Assembly: GCF_015350975.1 (NCBI RefSeq)
Contig: NZ_JADKRX010000005.1
Coordinates: 62,001-126,000, forward strand
Source of the DNA: Curtobacterium sp. VKM Ac-1395
GTDB lineage: Bacteria > Actinomycetota > Actinomycetes > Actinomycetales > Microbacteriaceae
Direction: 5' to 3'
Length of the DNA stretch: 64,000 nt
A program made the position numbers and the translations under genes. Of this stretch, positions 33,931-42,555 are shown one piece after another; within the stretch, counting starts at the first letter, position 1, and each line of letters starts with the position of its first letter. The notes beneath the pieces were generated by a model, which had not been told where the DNA came from, ran no database searches, and saw only the letters and a list, made by a program, of their open reading frames with translations.

Positions 33931-35916
33931 TCAGCGCACGGTGACCGTGCGGCAGCCGAGCGACCGGTCGCCACCGGCACCGATCCCGACGGCCCGGATG
34001 CACACGCTCCGCCTGCCGGTCACACCGACCACCCGCGCGGTGAAGCCGTGGGCGGCCCCGGCACCGGTCGACCGGTCCACGTCGGCACGGACGCGGTCCG
34101 CGGTGAAGCGGCCGACCTGCTTGCCGGCGACGGTCACCACGATCGTCACGGGAGCGCCCATGTCCTCGCGGTCGAAGGCGTGCCCGGCGACGTCCACCCG
34201 GCGGTGCGCGCTGGAGACGACGGTCTCGAGGGCGCCGGAGGGGGCACTGGCAGCGACGGTGACGACCGAGCACGGCGCCGTGACGTCGCGTCCCGGCCCG
34301 GTGTTGGTCGCCCGGACGCAGACCGTGTGCCTGCCGGCGCCGGCTGGCACCACCGCGGCGAACCCGTGCGCCGTCCCGACGCCGAGGTCGGCCAGGTCGC
34401 TGCGGACCCGGTCGGCCCTGGCGGTGCGGACGGTCCGGCCGTCCACGACCAGCGCGACCGGCAGCGCCGTCCCCGGAGCGTCCCCGTCGACCGCGACGCC
34501 CTGCACCCGGATCCCTGCCGGGACGACCACGGCCTGGGTCAGCCGGACGACCGGGTCGTGCCCGAGGACCGTGACGTCGTCGCACCCCAGTCGCTCGTCG
34601 GCGCCCCGGGAGACGTTGACGGCGGTGACACAGACCGTGCGCGTGCCTGCTGCCGCGGGGACCGTGACGTCGTAGCCGTGGGCGGCCCCGACCCCGTAGG
34701 TGTCGCCGACGTCCTGCCGGGCCCGGTCCGCCAGGCCCGACCCTGCGACCCGGCCGTCGACCGTGACGCGGACCGTGAGCGCCGTGTCGGCCTCGTCCTG
34801 GTCGAACGCCCATCCGCTGACACGGACCGCCGCGGCCGCTCCGGACGCGGCGTCGAGGGTCCCCACCGGCGACCGGACGGGTTGCGGCGCACCGAGCACG
34901 GCGTTGGCGACCAGCACCTGGGCGGAGGCGGAGTACCACTTCCCCGCCGCCGGACCGCCGTTGCACGTGCCGTCGCTGGCGCCAGGGGTCTTCACCCAGA
35001 GGAGCGCGTCGAGCGCCGTGCCGTCGTCGATCACCCGTGGCGACGTCCCGAGTCCGGCGCCGGGGGCGTTGCACCACGTGCCACGCCAGCCCTGCCCGTT
35101 CCGCGAGGTGTCGATGACGTAGTGCGAGCCCCCGGTCAGCGCGGAGAGCTTCTCGGCGTAGACCTGCTCCTGCGCCACCGGGTAGTAGTTGGCGACGTTG
35201 GTGAAGAACCCGCGGGCGTCCTGCACGCCCGCGCTCCGCAGCCGCGCGGCCATCGTCGTGGGCGGCACCCAGTTCGAGTTGCCGGCATCGAGGTACGCGG
35301 GGACCCCGGCAGCGGTGAACGCGGCGACCTCGCGGGACAGGATCCGGTACCGCTGCTGGTCGAGGGTCGGCGTGCAGCGGTCGTTGCTGAGCATGGCGAG
35401 CGAGTCCGGCTCGACGACGACCGCAGCCCGCTTGCCCGCGAGCTTCGTCACGATCCGGTCGATCCACGCGTCGTAGGACGTCTCGTCGAACCCACCGGCC
35501 GAGTACCCGCCGCAGTCGCGCTGCGGGATGGCGTAGGTGACGAAGACGGCCGTGGTCCCGTTCGCCGCGGCCCCGGCGGTCGCGGTGTCGAGCGTCCGGT
35601 CGAGCGCGGCACCCGTCGTCCACTCACCGAGCCAGGTCGCGACCGGGTACCGCGCGATGGTCGATGCGGCACGGGCGCCCGCCGGGTCCGAGGACGCGAG
35701 CGCACCGGCGGCCCTGGCGGCCTCGCTGGTGGGCGACGTGTACTGCCCGTTCCCGTAGAGCGCCGCAGCGGACGCGGAACGCACCGCAGCCGGTGTCGCG
35801 GCGCCGGCGGGCCCGGAGGGCACGACGAGGGCTCCGACGACGAGGGCCGCGGTGACCGTCGCGACGACGGAGACCACGGAGTGGGCGCGGGCGCTGACGC
35901 GCGGACGGCGTGGCAT
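33931..35916 (-). CDS. Secreted GH6 glucanase (cellulase) with three C-terminal repeats
   Basis: 661 residues. ATG at 35916 is preceded by AGGGGAG, the strongest ribosome binding site seen here. A signal peptide (about 1-40) is followed by a GH6 domain (about 60-345): VTYAIPQRDCGGYSAGG, VVEPDSLAML with the catalytic acid Asp, AYLDAGNSNWV, DTSRNGQGW, TWCNAPGAGLG and LWVKTPGASDG. GH6 enzymes cleave beta-1,4-glucan with inversion. Three repeats of about 103 residues start near 350, 455 and 558 (VSGWAFD, VDG, HGYD/HGF, closing TV), the same kind found in the lysozyme-like protein at 7485-9560. No recognised cellulose-binding module is visible. It sits between purE and purK. Confidence 0.9.
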   Translation of the reverse strand: MPRRPRVSARAHSVVSVVATVTAALVVGALVVPSGPAGAATPAAVRSASAAALYGNGQYTSPTSEAARAAGALASSDPAGARAASTIARYPVATWLGEWTTGAALDRTLDTATAGAAANGTTAVFVTYAIPQRDCGGYSAGGFDETSYDAWIDRIVTKLAGKRAAVVVEPDSLAMLSNDRCTPTLDQQRYRILSREVAAFTAAGVPAYLDAGNSNWVPPTTMAARLRSAGVQDARGFFTNVANYYPVAQEQVYAEKLSALTGGSHYVIDTSRNGQGWRGTWCNAPGAGLGTSPRVIDDGTALDALLWVKTPGASDGTCNGGPAAGKWYSASAQVLVANAVLGAPQPVRSPVGTLDAASGAAAAVRVSGWAFDQDEADTALTVRVTVDGRVAGSGLADRARQDVGDTYGVGAAHGYDVTVPAAAGTRTVCVTAVNVSRGADERLGCDDVTVLGHDPVVRLTQAVVVPAGIRVQGVAVDGDAPGTALPVALVVDGRTVRTARADRVRSDLADLGVGTAHGFAAVVPAGAGRHTVCVRATNTGPGRDVTAPCSVVTVAASAPSGALETVVSSAHRRVDVAGHAFDREDMGAPVTIVVTVAGKQVGRFTADRVRADVDRSTGAGAAHGFTARVVGVTGRRSVCIRAVGIGAGGDRSLGCRTVTVR

Positions 35917-36037
35917 GGACGGCTCCCCTGGACGGACTTCCCCTGACCCGTCCATGGCACCACGCCCTGCCCACGCCGACCAGCCGCCAGAGCGGGTGCC
36001 ACCTGGACGGGTGGCAGCCGCCGTCGACGTCGCCACC

Positions 36038-36087
36038 CACCGGACGGGAGGCTCGGTGCGGGCCCGCCACGGGCCTCCCGTCCGGTG
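36038..36087 (-). terminator. 15-bp stem hairpin after purK (GGACGGGAGGC family)
   Basis: CACCGGACGGGAGGC (36038-36052) pairs exactly with 36073-36087; the loop contains GCGGGCCCGC. It lies 3' of purK and 5' of the GH6 gene, so it probably separates them. The head GGACGGGAGGCTCGGTG is shared with 4994-5010. Confidence 0.7.
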
Positions 36088-36123
36088 CGCGGTCCCCGCC
36101 GTCGGCCGGTCGCGCTTGTCGGG

Positions 36124-37260
36124 TCAGTCGTCGAAGTGCGCCGCTGCGCTCCGCGCCCGGTACACGACGTCGTCGACGTCGTCGCCGGTCACGGTGACGT
36201 GCCCGATCTTGCGGCCGGGGCGCGGGGCCTTGCCGTAGAAGTGGTACTTGGCCTCGGGGAAGGCCGCGAGGGCGCCCGGGTACCGCGCGGCGAGGTCGCC
36301 GTCGGCCGGGCCACCGAGGACGTTCACCATCACGGCGACGGGGGCGTTCGTCCCGGTCGCTCCGAGCGGCAGGTCGAGGACCGCGCGGAGGTGCTGCTCG
36401 AACTGGCTCGTCGTCGCGCCGTCGATCGACCAGTGGCCGGTGTTGTGCGGCCGCATCGCGAGCTCGTTGATGAGGATCCGCTCGTCACCGGTCTGGAACA
36501 GCTCGACCGCGAGCACACCAGTGACGTCGAGCTCCTCGGCGATGCGCACCGCGATCGACTCCGCCAGGTCGGCGAGGCGGCCAGCACTGTCGGGCGCGGG
36601 GGCGATGACCTCGGCGCAGACGCCGTCGCGCTGCTCGGTCTCGACGAGCGGCCACGCCACGACCTCACCCGACGGGCGGCGGGCGACGGACTGGGCGAGC
36701 TCGCGGGTGAACGGCACGAACTCCTCCGCCAGGAGCGCCTGCGCACTGCCGCTCTCCGCGAGGGCGATGAACCAGTCCTCGACGTCTGCGGGGTCGGTCA
36801 GGACGCGGACGCCCTTGCCGTCGTAGCCGCCACGGGCGGTCTTCACGACGGCCCGCCCCCCGTGGGCGTCGAGGAAGGCGCGGAGCTCGTCGGGGTCGTG
36901 GACCGCGGCCCAGTCCGGCACGGGCAGTCCGAGCTCGGTGAGCCGGGCGCGCATGACGATCTTGTCCTGGGCGACGGCGAGCGCGTCCGGACCCGGACGG
37001 ACGGCGACGCCGGCGGCGACCAGGGCACGGAGGACGTCCTGCGGGACGTGCTCGTGGTCGAACGTGACGACGTCGACGTCCCGTGCGAAGGCGAGCACGG
37101 TGTCGGCGTCGTGGTAGTCGCCCTCGGCCGTCGCCGCGATCGCCGCGGACATGTCCGGCCCCTCGGCGAGGACCCGGATGTCGATCCCGAGCTCCACCGC
37201 TGCCGGCACCATCATGCGGGCGAGCTGCCCTCCGCCGACCACTCCGACGCGCAACGCCAT
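36124..37260 (-). CDS. purK: N5-carboxyaminoimidazole ribonucleotide synthase
   Basis: 378 residues, ATP-grasp fold. RVGVVGGGQLARMMVPAAVELG opens the preATP-grasp domain; VVKTARGGYDGKGV, EEFVPFTRELAQSVARR and NELAMRPHNTGHWSIDG are PurK motifs. It makes N5-CAIR from AIR, bicarbonate and ATP. ATG at 37260 follows GGAAGGAAC. A hairpin terminator follows, and purE is reached only after the GH6 gene. Confidence 0.96.
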   Translation of the reverse strand: MALRVGVVGGGQLARMMVPAAVELGIDIRVLAEGPDMSAAIAATAEGDYHDADTVLAFARDVDVVTFDHEHVPQDVLRALVAAGVAVRPGPDALAVAQDKIVMRARLTELGLPVPDWAAVHDPDELRAFLDAHGGRAVVKTARGGYDGKGVRVLTDPADVEDWFIALAESGSAQALLAEEFVPFTRELAQSVARRPSGEVVAWPLVETEQRDGVCAEVIAPAPDSAGRLADLAESIAVRIAEELDVTGVLAVELFQTGDERILINELAMRPHNTGHWSIDGATTSQFEQHLRAVLDLPLGATGTNAPVAVMVNVLGGPADGDLAARYPGALAAFPEAKYHFYGKAPRPGRKIGHVTVTGDDVDDVVYRARSAAAHFDD

Positions 37261-37309
37261 GCTGTGTGTTCCTTCCGCGGTTCCCACCGTGCGGTGAGAC
37301 CCGGTCGTC

Positions 37310-37315
37310 TACCAT
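37310..37315 (+). promoter_or_regulatory. Possible -10 box TACCAT
   Basis: TACCAT about 80 nt before the gtrA-like start in the divergent region with purK; weak. Confidence 0.25.
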
Positions 37316-37394
37316 TCCGGATTGTCGATCGTCGATCGACCCCGCGCCGTCCTCGGGACGGGCCGACGCCAACTCTACGGATCCAGGAGACCAC

Positions 37395-37868
37395 GTGCGG
37401 CGCCTCATCGCCCAGCTCGCCCGCTTCGGCATCGTCGGCGCGGTCGGCTTCGTCGTCGACTTCGGCGTGTTCAACCTGCTGCGCGCGACCGTGCTCTCGC
37501 CGGACGACGTCCACTCGGGGCCGTTCTGGGCGAAGGTCGTCTCCACCACGGTCGCCATCTTCGTGAACTGGGTCGGCAACCGGTACTGGACCTTCCGCCA
37601 CCAGCGTCGGTCCGTCGCTGCGAAGGAGGGCGTCGAGTTCGTCGTCGTCTCGCTCGGCGGCATGGTGATCTCGCTCGGCTGCCTCGGCGTCTCCCACTAC
37701 GTGCTCGGGTACACCTCGGCGCTCGCGGACAACGTCTCCGGGAACGTCATCGGCCTGGCGCTCGGCACGGCGTTCCGGTTCTGGCTCTACAAGGCGTGGG
37801 TGTACCACCCTGACCGGGTCGGCCAGGAGTCGACGCGGACGGCGGAGGTCCTGCGCCCGACGCGCTGA
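37395..37868 (+). CDS. GtrA family membrane protein
   Basis: 157 residues with four helices: ARFGIVGAVGFVVDFGVFNLL, VVSTTVAIFVNWVGNRYWTF, FVVVSLGGMVISLGCLG and VIGLALGTAFRFWLYKAWVY. NRYWTFR and the closing FRFWLYKAWV are GtrA signatures. GtrA proteins are thought to flip or help flip polyprenyl-phosphate sugars. GTG at 37395 follows AGGAGA. The stop codon lies in a 16-bp tandem duplication. It may serve the GT-C enzymes of this region. Confidence 0.9.
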   Translation: MRRLIAQLARFGIVGAVGFVVDFGVFNLLRATVLSPDDVHSGPFWAKVVSTTVAIFVNWVGNRYWTFRHQRRSVAAKEGVEFVVVSLGGMVISLGCLGVSHYVLGYTSALADNVSGNVIGLALGTAFRFWLYKAWVYHPDRVGQESTRTAEVLRPTR

Positions 37869-37887
37869 CGGCCCGACGCGCTGACGG
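37856..37887. repeat. 16-bp tandem duplication across the gtrA-like stop codon
   Basis: CCCGACGCGCTGACGG twice in tandem (37856-37871, 37872-37887), identical. The first copy contains the TGA stop. Confidence 0.85.
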
Positions 37888-37928
37888 CGCGACGCACCGC
37901 AGGTCCGACGCGGGGGGTCGTCGCGCCG

Positions 37929-37966
37929 GTCAGCCGGCGAGCACGGTGTCAGCCGGCGAGCACGGT
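37929..37966. repeat. 19-bp tandem duplication across a stop codon
   Basis: GTCAGCCGGCGAGCACGGT twice in tandem, identical. The second copy holds the stop codon of the minus-strand pentapeptide-repeat gene. Confidence 0.85.
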
Positions 37967-38851
37967 GATCTGGATCGACTTCGTGACGGAGCGCCCGTTG
38001 TCCGCACGCAGGACGACGGTGCGCTGCCCGACCGCGGCGGCCGTGGGCTTCCCGACGATCCGCTGCGTGGCCGCGTCCCACCGCAGGCCCTTCGGCAGCG
38101 CGCCGTCGAAGTGCGCCTCGACCTGCGGGTAGGGGCTGTCGGCGTGGACCTGGACCGACGCCGTCCGCCCGACGGTCAGGGTGACGCTGTCCGGGGCCGT
38201 GATGACGGGGGCCTGCTTGACCTCCATCTGGATCTGGTACTGCAGCGCCTGCCCGACGTCGGTCCCGGTGGTGATCTGGCACGTCACCGCGGTGCTGCCC
38301 GGGTAGAACAGCCCCTCGCGGTCGTCGCACGTGTTCTGCACGACGCCGGGCTGCTCGCCGGAGGACCACTTGAGCAGCACCGGTGTCTCGCCGTCCGCCC
38401 ACACCGACTGGGACGTCGTCGCGAGCGGGGTGCCCGTCACGTCCATACCGCTGATGATCGCCCGGGTGAAACGGGTGTCGCCGAGCTGCGCACCGGTGAG
38501 CTTCGCCGCGGTCAGGTCCGCCTGGCCGAGGTCGGTCCCGTGCAGGTCGGCCCCCGCCAGGTCGGCGCCGTAGAGGATCGCGCCGCGCAGGTCGGCGCCG
38601 GAGAGGTCGACGCCGCGGAGGTCGGCGAGACGGAGGTCCCGCTCACGGAGGTCCTGCCCGGCGAGGTCGGCGCCCTCGCACCGGGTGCGGTCGTCGACGG
38701 ACGGGTGGTTGACCACCGTGCACGACCCCACGGTCTCGCCGGCCGGCCCCGCGGAGAGGCGCTGGTAGCCGACGGCGACCAGCAGGACCAGGACGAGGAC
38801 GATGCCGATCGACCACCGGCGACGGCGGGACCAGGGCTTCACGGTGCTCAT
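37949..38851 (-). CDS. Membrane-anchored pentapeptide-repeat protein with Ig-like C-terminus
   Basis: 300 residues. An N-terminal helix (residues 13-29) anchors an exported protein. Residues about 60-130 are pentapeptide repeats of A(D/N)LxG type (GADLAGQDLRERDLRLADLR and on), which fold as a right-handed beta-helix. Residues about 215-300 (PDSVTLTVGRTASVQVHADSPYP; LPKGLRWDAATQRIVGKPT) resemble He_PIG or Ig-like domains. The start overlaps the stop of the upstream membrane protein by ATGA. Function unknown; the pairing suggests an extracytoplasmic partner of that protein. Confidence 0.8.
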   Translation of the reverse strand: MSTVKPWSRRRRWSIGIVLVLVLLVAVGYQRLSAGPAGETVGSCTVVNHPSVDDRTRCEGADLAGQDLRERDLRLADLRGVDLSGADLRGAILYGADLAGADLHGTDLGQADLTAAKLTGAQLGDTRFTRAIISGMDVTGTPLATTSQSVWADGETPVLLKWSSGEQPGVVQNTCDDREGLFYPGSTAVTCQITTGTDVGQALQYQIQMEVKQAPVITAPDSVTLTVGRTASVQVHADSPYPQVEAHFDGALPKGLRWDAATQRIVGKPTAAAVGQRTVVLRADNGRSVTKSIQITVLAG

Positions 38852-40470
38852 GCGCCCGCTCCCGTCCAGCCGGTCAGCCAGTGCGGCAGCAGCCGCAGCG
38901 CCGTGTCCGTGTACCAGCTCGGGTCGCTGGCGTAGGCGAAGAAGGCGACGGGCGCGGAGTAGGTCACGAGGACGACGAGCACGACGAGCAGCACCGGGAG
39001 CACCGCGACGCGCCGCCAGCCGACGGGGAGGGACCGCCAGAACGCCATCGCCGAGACGATCGCGAACGCGTAGATGATCGGCAGCACCGGGAGCAGGTAC
39101 CGGCCGGAGAACGCGTAGTCGTTGTCGAGCCGCAGGAACGTCTGGAGGTTGAACACGAACATGGCGACGACGTACACACCGGCGACCGCGAAGCCCCAGA
39201 CGAACGTCCGGGTCCGCAGCAGGGACCGCGCGGCGAGCACGACGGCGACACAGGCCGCCACGAACACGACGGTCCCGAGCACGGACACGACGGGGTTGAT
39301 GGCCCAGGTCGAGTTGCGGTCACGGTAGAAGAAGATCGACTGCAGGTACGTCGTGCACCAGCGGCCGATGAACTCGAGCACGTCGAGCGGCGTCTGCTGC
39401 TGCCCGTTCAGCACGGCGAGGTCGTGCACGCGCTCCGCGGCGTAGTTCCTGGCGTAGATGTCGAACGTCAGGCACTGCTGGTGGGTGTGCAGCTTGTCGC
39501 AGTCGGGGTTGAACTGGCGGTACCGGACCAGGTTGATCCCGTAGCGCTCGACGATGAGCGCCGCTGCGACGACGAACGCCAGGACCCAGGCGACCGTCCC
39601 GACGACGTGCCGGCGGATGCCGGCGACGAACGCCGAGACCGCGTGCCGGACGTCGACCACCCCGCGCAGGCCGTCGCGCTGCGCCACGAGGGCGACGGCG
39701 ACCACGATGGCGACGACGACGAACGGCACGAACGTGTACTTCGCGATGATCGCCCAGCCGCCGGCGACGACCGCCTTGGCCAGCGTCGTCGGGCTCGGGG
39801 CGTGGATGAACCGTGCCGAGAAGAGCAGGCAGAGGAGGAACAGGGTCATGCCGGGGGCGTCGTAGCTCACCGCCGCCGACTGCCAGATGTACCGCCCGGT
39901 GAAGGCGAGCACGACGACCGACAGCATGGTGATCGAGGCCGAGAACCCCATCGCCCTGAGGAGCGAGCGCATGACCAGGAGCCCGAGCACCCCGAAGACC
40001 AGGTTGACGAGCCGCAGGAAGACGACGATCCACGAGTAGGGCAGCGCCTCGTTGATCATGACCTTCACCGGGAAGGACATGACGTAGTAGTAGAAGTAGC
40101 TCGGGAAGCGCAGCACCTCGCCCATCGCCAGGTCGCGCGTGGGCACGCTGTCGATGATCGGTCCGGCCGAGATCGACCGGTGCGCGTAGAACAGGATGTT
40201 CGCGATGTGCCGGTGCTCGTCGGGGGCGATCGTGCCGACGTAGGGGACGTTGCCGTTGCCGTCGACGATCGGGTAGTGCAGTACGAGGGCGAAGACAACG
40301 CCGAGCGCCACGAAGAGGACGATCGTCAGCCGGAACAGCCACGGGCTGGCGAGGAGGACCCCGAGCCGGCCGGGGACGGTGAGCAGCCGGAGCCGCTCGG
40401 GCAGGCCCCCTGACGATGCGTGGGCGACGGAGCGGCCGGGGGGCTTGGTGTCGAACGCGCTTCCGGACAT
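38848..40470 (-). CDS. DUF2142-like polytopic membrane protein
   Basis: 540 residues with about 11-12 helices. The first exported loop holds VGTIAPDEHRHIANILFYAHR, close in pattern to APDEKAHFDTAMHLA of the protein encoded at 24597-26153. A large Cys-containing loop (FNPDCDKLHTHQQCLTFD) follows the seventh or eighth helix. A GT-C-type glycosyltransferase is plausible. ATG at 40470 is chosen because the frame upstream lacks coding character. Coupled by ATGA to the pentapeptide-repeat gene. Confidence 0.7.
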   Translation of the reverse strand: MSGSAFDTKPPGRSVAHASSGGLPERLRLLTVPGRLGVLLASPWLFRLTIVLFVALGVVFALVLHYPIVDGNGNVPYVGTIAPDEHRHIANILFYAHRSISAGPIIDSVPTRDLAMGEVLRFPSYFYYYVMSFPVKVMINEALPYSWIVVFLRLVNLVFGVLGLLVMRSLLRAMGFSASITMLSVVVLAFTGRYIWQSAAVSYDAPGMTLFLLCLLFSARFIHAPSPTTLAKAVVAGGWAIIAKYTFVPFVVVAIVVAVALVAQRDGLRGVVDVRHAVSAFVAGIRRHVVGTVAWVLAFVVAAALIVERYGINLVRYRQFNPDCDKLHTHQQCLTFDIYARNYAAERVHDLAVLNGQQQTPLDVLEFIGRWCTTYLQSIFFYRDRNSTWAINPVVSVLGTVVFVAACVAVVLAARSLLRTRTFVWGFAVAGVYVVAMFVFNLQTFLRLDNDYAFSGRYLLPVLPIIYAFAIVSAMAFWRSLPVGWRRVAVLPVLLVVLVVLVTYSAPVAFFAYASDPSWYTDTALRLLPHWLTGWTGAGA

Positions 40471-40545
40471 CGACACGAAGATATCCCGTCGCGGGCATGA
40501 TCCCCAACACCTGCTGCTCGGGACCGTGTGCCGCGGGCCGGACGG

Positions 40546-40551
40546 TATCGT
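40546..40551 (+). promoter_or_regulatory. -10 box TATCGT
   Basis: TATCGT about 47 nt before the ATG at 40599, which has a GGAGAGAGG ribosome binding site; divergent from the DUF2142-like gene. Confidence 0.4.
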
Positions 40552-40598
40552 GATCGGACTGCGACGGGCACGTCGAGCCGCCGCGGAGAGAGGCACCG

Positions 40599-42437
40599 AT
40601 GAGTCACACCGCCCCCGCGGCGCACCCGGCGCGGACCGGCGGGGCGACGACGCGCCCGACGCTCCGTGCTGTCGTGCTGAACCTGCTGCTGGTGGTGGCG
40701 CTGTCGGTGCCGATCGTGTCGATGGCGTACCGCAGTCGTGCCCTGGTGACGAACATCGACGGCATCTCCTACATGGGCATCGCCCGGAAGTACGCCGAGG
40801 GCGACGTCACGGACGCCGTCAACGCCTACTGGTCCCCCATGACGTCGTGGCTGATGGCGCCGTTCATCCGCTCCGGCCTCGGACTGACGTCGGCCTTCCT
40901 GGCGACGAACGCCGTCGTCTGCGTCGCGATCCTGGTCGTCAGCGCCTGGCTCGTGCTCCGCGTGACCAGGAGCGGCTGGGCGACGGCCTTCACGACGGCG
41001 GCGACCGCGCCCGTGCTGCTGGCCAACGTGGCCCGGCAGACTCCCGACCTGCTCGTCCTGCTCTGGTTCGTCGGCTTCGTCTGGATGATGCTCGTCGCGG
41101 ACCGTGCCCGACACGGCTCACGGCGACGGCGCATCGTCGTCGCTGCCGCCCTCGGCGCGCTCTGCGCGCTCGGGTACTTCGCCAAGCTCTTCCTGGTCCC
41201 GGTGTTCGTCGTCGTCGTGCCGCTCTGGTTCGCGTTCCGCTGGTGGCGCACCGACCACCGCGACCGGGCGGCGCTCCGCAGTTCCCTCGTCCTCGTCCTC
41301 ACCGCGGCGGTCGCCGTCGTCGTCGTGTCGGCACCGTGGGTCGTGGCGCTGTCGGTGAAGTACCACACGGTGACCGCGGGGTCGTCGCTCGTGGTGAACA
41401 CCGAGAGCAAGTTCACCGACGCGGCCGACGGCCCGGACGACGACTACGTGCTCCCCCGCCCGCCGGACGCCAGCGCGTTCTCCCCCGCCGAGGACCGCAC
41501 CCCGAGCGTGTTCGACGGCCGCGCGCTGTCCGCGCCGAGGACGACCACGGCCTCCCGGGCGGAGACCGGTGACGACGAGGACCGCGCGTCCACCACGACC
41601 ACGCTCGCCGGCAAGCTCACCTACTACGTCTCCCAGCGGCTGGACGCGCTGCCCTACTACCAGCTCCGGATCAGCTCCTTCGCACCGTTCGCGAAGTGGA
41701 TCGGCGTGCTGTTCGCCGCGGCGCTCCTGTTCCGCCTGGTGGACACCCGCCGGCACGCCTTCGCGACGGTCGCAGCCGTGGCCACCGGCGTGTACTGGCT
41801 CGGCTACGCCGGCATCGCCACGGTCGAGTCCTTCGGCGGGAACGCCCGCTACTACCTGCCGCTGGCCTCCGGCACGGTGATCATGGTCGCGGCGCTGCTG
41901 CCGGACGCCTGGCACCGGATCGGACGCGGGCGCACCGTGCGCAGGGTCCTGGCCGTCGTGGCCTGCCTGCTCGTGGTCACGGCGTCCGTCACGCAGAACG
42001 CCCTCGGCCTGGCCGCACCGTTCTCGTCGGTCCTCGGTGGCTCCATCGGCGCGCCGCCCCTGCAGGTCGCCGGCCCCACGGTCACGCAGAAGGAGCCGCT
42101 CGTCGAGGCGCTCCGCGCACACCACACGATCCCGAGGGACAGCCGCATCGCGGGCTCGAACGCACGGGCGATGGCACAGCTCGCGTTCCGGCTCGACGCG
42201 CACGTCTCCGGCACGGACTCGCAGCGGTACGACATCCAAGACCCGTCGTTCGTCCGGCTGCTGCACCGGGCGGACGTCCAGTACTGGCTGCAGTTCACGC
42301 CGGAGGACGCCCAGCCGAAGGACCTCACCGGTGCCGGCACGGTGGTCGACGAGGTCGTCGTGGACACCACGTGCCAGGACGTCAAGGGTGCTGACGTCGA
42401 GCCGTGCCGGGTACAGGTCGTCGACCTCGACCGCTGA
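40599..42437 (+). CDS. Polytopic membrane protein, GT39/PMT-like
   Basis: 612 residues with about 10 helices and two large loops. NIDGISYMGIARKYAEGD after the first helix has the acidic residue expected of GT-C enzymes; FGYFAKLFLVP-like sequence (ALGYFAKLFLVP) and YRSRALVT are typical of ArnT/PMT-like proteins. The C-terminal 130 residues (VTQKEPLVEALRAHHTIPRDSRIAG onward) form an exported domain with two Cys (DTTC...EPC) possibly bridged. Substrate unknown. Three 16-bp tandem repeats follow the stop codon directly. Confidence 0.7.
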   Translation: MSHTAPAAHPARTGGATTRPTLRAVVLNLLLVVALSVPIVSMAYRSRALVTNIDGISYMGIARKYAEGDVTDAVNAYWSPMTSWLMAPFIRSGLGLTSAFLATNAVVCVAILVVSAWLVLRVTRSGWATAFTTAATAPVLLANVARQTPDLLVLLWFVGFVWMMLVADRARHGSRRRRIVVAAALGALCALGYFAKLFLVPVFVVVVPLWFAFRWWRTDHRDRAALRSSLVLVLTAAVAVVVVSAPWVVALSVKYHTVTAGSSLVVNTESKFTDAADGPDDDYVLPRPPDASAFSPAEDRTPSVFDGRALSAPRTTTASRAETGDDEDRASTTTTLAGKLTYYVSQRLDALPYYQLRISSFAPFAKWIGVLFAAALLFRLVDTRRHAFATVAAVATGVYWLGYAGIATVESFGGNARYYLPLASGTVIMVAALLPDAWHRIGRGRTVRRVLAVVACLLVVTASVTQNALGLAAPFSSVLGGSIGAPPLQVAGPTVTQKEPLVEALRAHHTIPRDSRIAGSNARAMAQLAFRLDAHVSGTDSQRYDIQDPSFVRLLHRADVQYWLQFTPEDAQPKDLTGAGTVVDEVVVDTTCQDVKGADVEPCRVQVVDLDR

Positions 42438-42485
42438 GCCCGACGCCCACCGGGCCCGACGCCCACCGAGCCCGACGCCCGCGGA
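42438..42485. repeat. Three 16-bp tandem repeats after a stop codon
   Basis: GCCCGACGCCCACCGG, GCCCGACGCCCACCGA and GCCCGACGCCCGCGGA, starting at the base after the TGA of the gene at 40599-42437. Confidence 0.85.
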
Positions 42486-42555
42486 CCCGCGCGCGGACGC
42501 GGAGGTCGGACGACCCGCAGGCCGACGGCGACCCGCTGGTCGGATCGTCCGGGTG

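Noticed and set aside
38378-38387. CACCGGTGTC similar to the paired decamer
   Set aside because: It lies inside the pentapeptide-repeat gene, lacks the full ACACCGGTGT and has no partner 50 bp away on either side.
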